A stretch of DNA of 16,728 bases from Chloroflexota bacterium (GTDB lineage: Bacteria; Chloroflexota; Limnocylindria; Limnocylindrales; CSP1-4), in NCBI GenBank assembly GCA_025355255.1, contig JANYAA010000426.1, forward strand, positions 1 to 16,728, written 5' to 3'. Positions 15,508 to 16,728 of the stretch are shown in pieces. A program made the translations under genes and the position numbers. The notes under the pieces were generated by a model. That model saw only the letters and a list, made by a program, of their open reading frames with translations, was not told where the DNA came from and ran no database searches. Position 1 is the first letter of the stretch, and each line of letters begins with the position of its first letter.

Positions 15508-16614
15508 ATGGCCATCAAAACTCCGGCGCTCCCGATCATGAGCCACTGGATCGGCGGCAAGGCCGTCGATGTCCCGCTCGACGGGACAGCCCCCATCTAC
15601 AACCCGGCCACGGGCCAGGTCATCGCCCACGTGCCGCGCGGCGGCGTCGCCGAGGTGAACACCGCAGTCGAGGCGGCCAAGGCCGCCTTCCCTGCCTGGC
15701 GCGACACGCCGCTCATCGCGCGCAGCAACATCTTCTTCGCCTTCCGCGGGCTGATGTTCGAGCACCGCGAGGAGCTCGCCCGCCTCATCACGCGCGACCA
15801 CGGCAAGACGTTCCCGGACGCGCTCGCCGAGGTGCTCCGCGGCATCGAGACCATCGACTTCGCTTGCGGCCTGCCGGTCCACCTCTCCGGCATGATGACC
15901 CCCAACCTGTCCACCAAGGTGGACTCGTACACCTTCCGCGCGCCGCTGGGCGTTGTGGCGGCCATCACGCCGTTCAACTTCCCGGTGATGGTCCCCACGT
16001 GGATCTATCCGATCGCGCTGATGGCCGGCAACACCGTCATCCTCAAGCCGTCCTCCCACACCCCGGGCGCCACGCAGCTCCAGGCTGAGCTCTGGTCGAG
16101 GGCCGGCGGCCCCGCCGGCACCTTCAACATCGTGTACGGCGGCAAGGAGGCGGTCGCCGCGATCGTCGAGCACAAGGACATCCGGGCCATCCAGTTCGTC
16201 GGCTCCACCAAGGTCGGCCGCTACGTCTACGAGGAGGGCACCAGGCGCGGCAAGCGCGTCGGGTCCTTCACGTCGGCCAAGAACGCCATGCTCGTCCTGC
16301 CGGACGCGGACATGGACCTGGTTGCCGACGCGGCCGTCGCGGCAGGCTATGGCTCCGCAGGCGAGCGCTGCATGGCGCAGACGCTGATGGTCGCCGTGGG
16401 CGACACCGGCGACAAGCTCCGCCCCAAGATCCTTGAGCGGATCGCCCGCCTCAAGATCGGCAACGGCATGGAGCCGGGCGCCGACATGGGCCCCATCTAC
16501 TCCAGGGAGCACCGCGAATCCATCATCAAGTGGATCGGCATCGGCGAGTCCGAGGGTGCCGAGCTCGTGGTTGACGGCCGCAAGTTCACCAACCCCGACT
16601 CCCCCGAGGGCTGA
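15508..16614 (+). CDS. Methylmalonate/malonate-semialdehyde dehydrogenase (CoA-acylating), C-terminally truncated
   Basis: IolA/MmsA-type ALDH that oxidises malonate or methylmalonate semialdehyde to acetyl-CoA or propionyl-CoA. Recognisable blocks are ITPFNFPVMVPTW (153-165), LKPS (179-182), FVGSTKVG (230-237), SAKNAMLVLPDADMD (256-270), and catalytic Cys288 in GSAGERCMA. It ends at residue 368, whereas the family is usually about 480-500. The stop falls just where the FF(L/I)GPTLFD segment should begin, so the EEIFGPVL motif and oligomerisation tail are missing. Neither other forward frame to the window end resumes the homology, so a simple frameshift is not the cause. Start supported by AGGAGG at 15494-15499. 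Could be a decaying gene or a deletion; iolA is the likely ancestral function. Confidence 0.85.
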   Translation: MAIKTPALPIMSHWIGGKAVDVPLDGTAPIYNPATGQVIAHVPRGGVAEVNTAVEAAKAAFPAWRDTPLIARSNIFFAFRGLMFEHREELARLITRDHGKTFPDALAEVLRGIETIDFACGLPVHLSGMMTPNLSTKVDSYTFRAPLGVVAAITPFNFPVMVPTWIYPIALMAGNTVILKPSSHTPGATQLQAELWSRAGGPAGTFNIVYGGKEAVAAIVEHKDIRAIQFVGSTKVGRYVYEEGTRRGKRVGSFTSAKNAMLVLPDADMDLVADAAVAAGYGSAGERCMAQTLMVAVGDTGDKLRPKILERIARLKIGNGMEPGADMGPIYSREHRESIIKWIGIGESEGAELVVDGRKFTNPDSPEG

Positions 16615-16647
16615 GCGCCCGGGCACGGCACCGCGCCGGGCAAGCAA

Positions 16648-16685
16648 GGAGCCGGTCCGGACCCGAAGGCCCTAGGACCGGCTCC
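16648..16685 (+). terminator. Hairpin after the truncated dehydrogenase gene, probable terminator
   Basis: ggagccggtcc (16648-16658) pairs perfectly with ggaccggctcc (16675-16685) around a 16-base loop. It begins 33 bases after the stop codon. There is no T-tract after it, so it is a terminator candidate by position and stem strength only. Confidence 0.6.
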
Positions 16686-16728
16686 CCGCGCTATGACCTC
16701 TGGGGGGTTACGAGTTGCCGGGGAAGAC

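Overview
This is a strongly GC-rich bacterial window with short intergenic gaps, good Shine-Dalgarno sequences and some GTG starts. Gene content and protein style (PEP carboxylase with a C-terminal QNTG, IS256-type element, soluble GAF histidine kinase, tandem GNAT protein) would suit a high-GC Chloroflexota, such as a Limnocylindria-like lineage, or an actinobacterium. This placement is an inference from style. No rRNA, tRNA, CRISPR array or phage gene was seen.

Left part (1-6265): the 3' end of pyruvate phosphate dikinase (+) is followed by a strong intrinsic terminator. It converges on a minus-strand pair made of PEP carboxylase (upstream) and a zinc alcohol dehydrogenase (downstream). In the convergent gap sits a nested mobile structure. 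An apparently intact IS256-family element (610-1996, with an 8-bp target duplication) is inserted in an older element bounded by 29-bp near-perfect inverted repeats (503-531 and 2083-2111). Removing the IS leaves a coding-free unit of about 214 bp that looks like a MITE. The two PEP enzymes together could turn pyruvate into PEP and PEP into oxaloacetate.

Middle part (6388-10355): a soluble GAF histidine kinase and an OmpR-type response regulator are encoded together on +, divergent from ppc. A repeat- and hairpin-rich non-coding stretch follows (8418-8719), then a 74-residue Cys-rich protein and a CPA1-type Na+/H+ antiporter, both on the minus strand.

Right part (10455-16728): an atypical SDR without the YxxxK motif and a double-GNAT acetyltransferase form a plus-strand pair. 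It converges on a DapA-family protein that keeps the Schiff-base lysine but has lost the catalytic tyrosine. Divergent from that gene is a plus-strand set resembling myo-inositol catabolism: iolB, a transaldolase-superfamily enzyme overlapping iolB by ATGA, and a methylmalonate/malonate-semialdehyde dehydrogenase. The dehydrogenase stops at 368 residues, well short of the family length, and is followed by a hairpin.

The most promising novelty is the transaldolase-like enzyme. It lies between the IolB and IolA steps, where an aldolase for 2-deoxy-5-keto-gluconate 6-phosphate is needed, and it carries a fructose-6-phosphate-aldolase-like Gln in place of the transaldolase Glu. No conventional iolJ or iolC is visible in the window.
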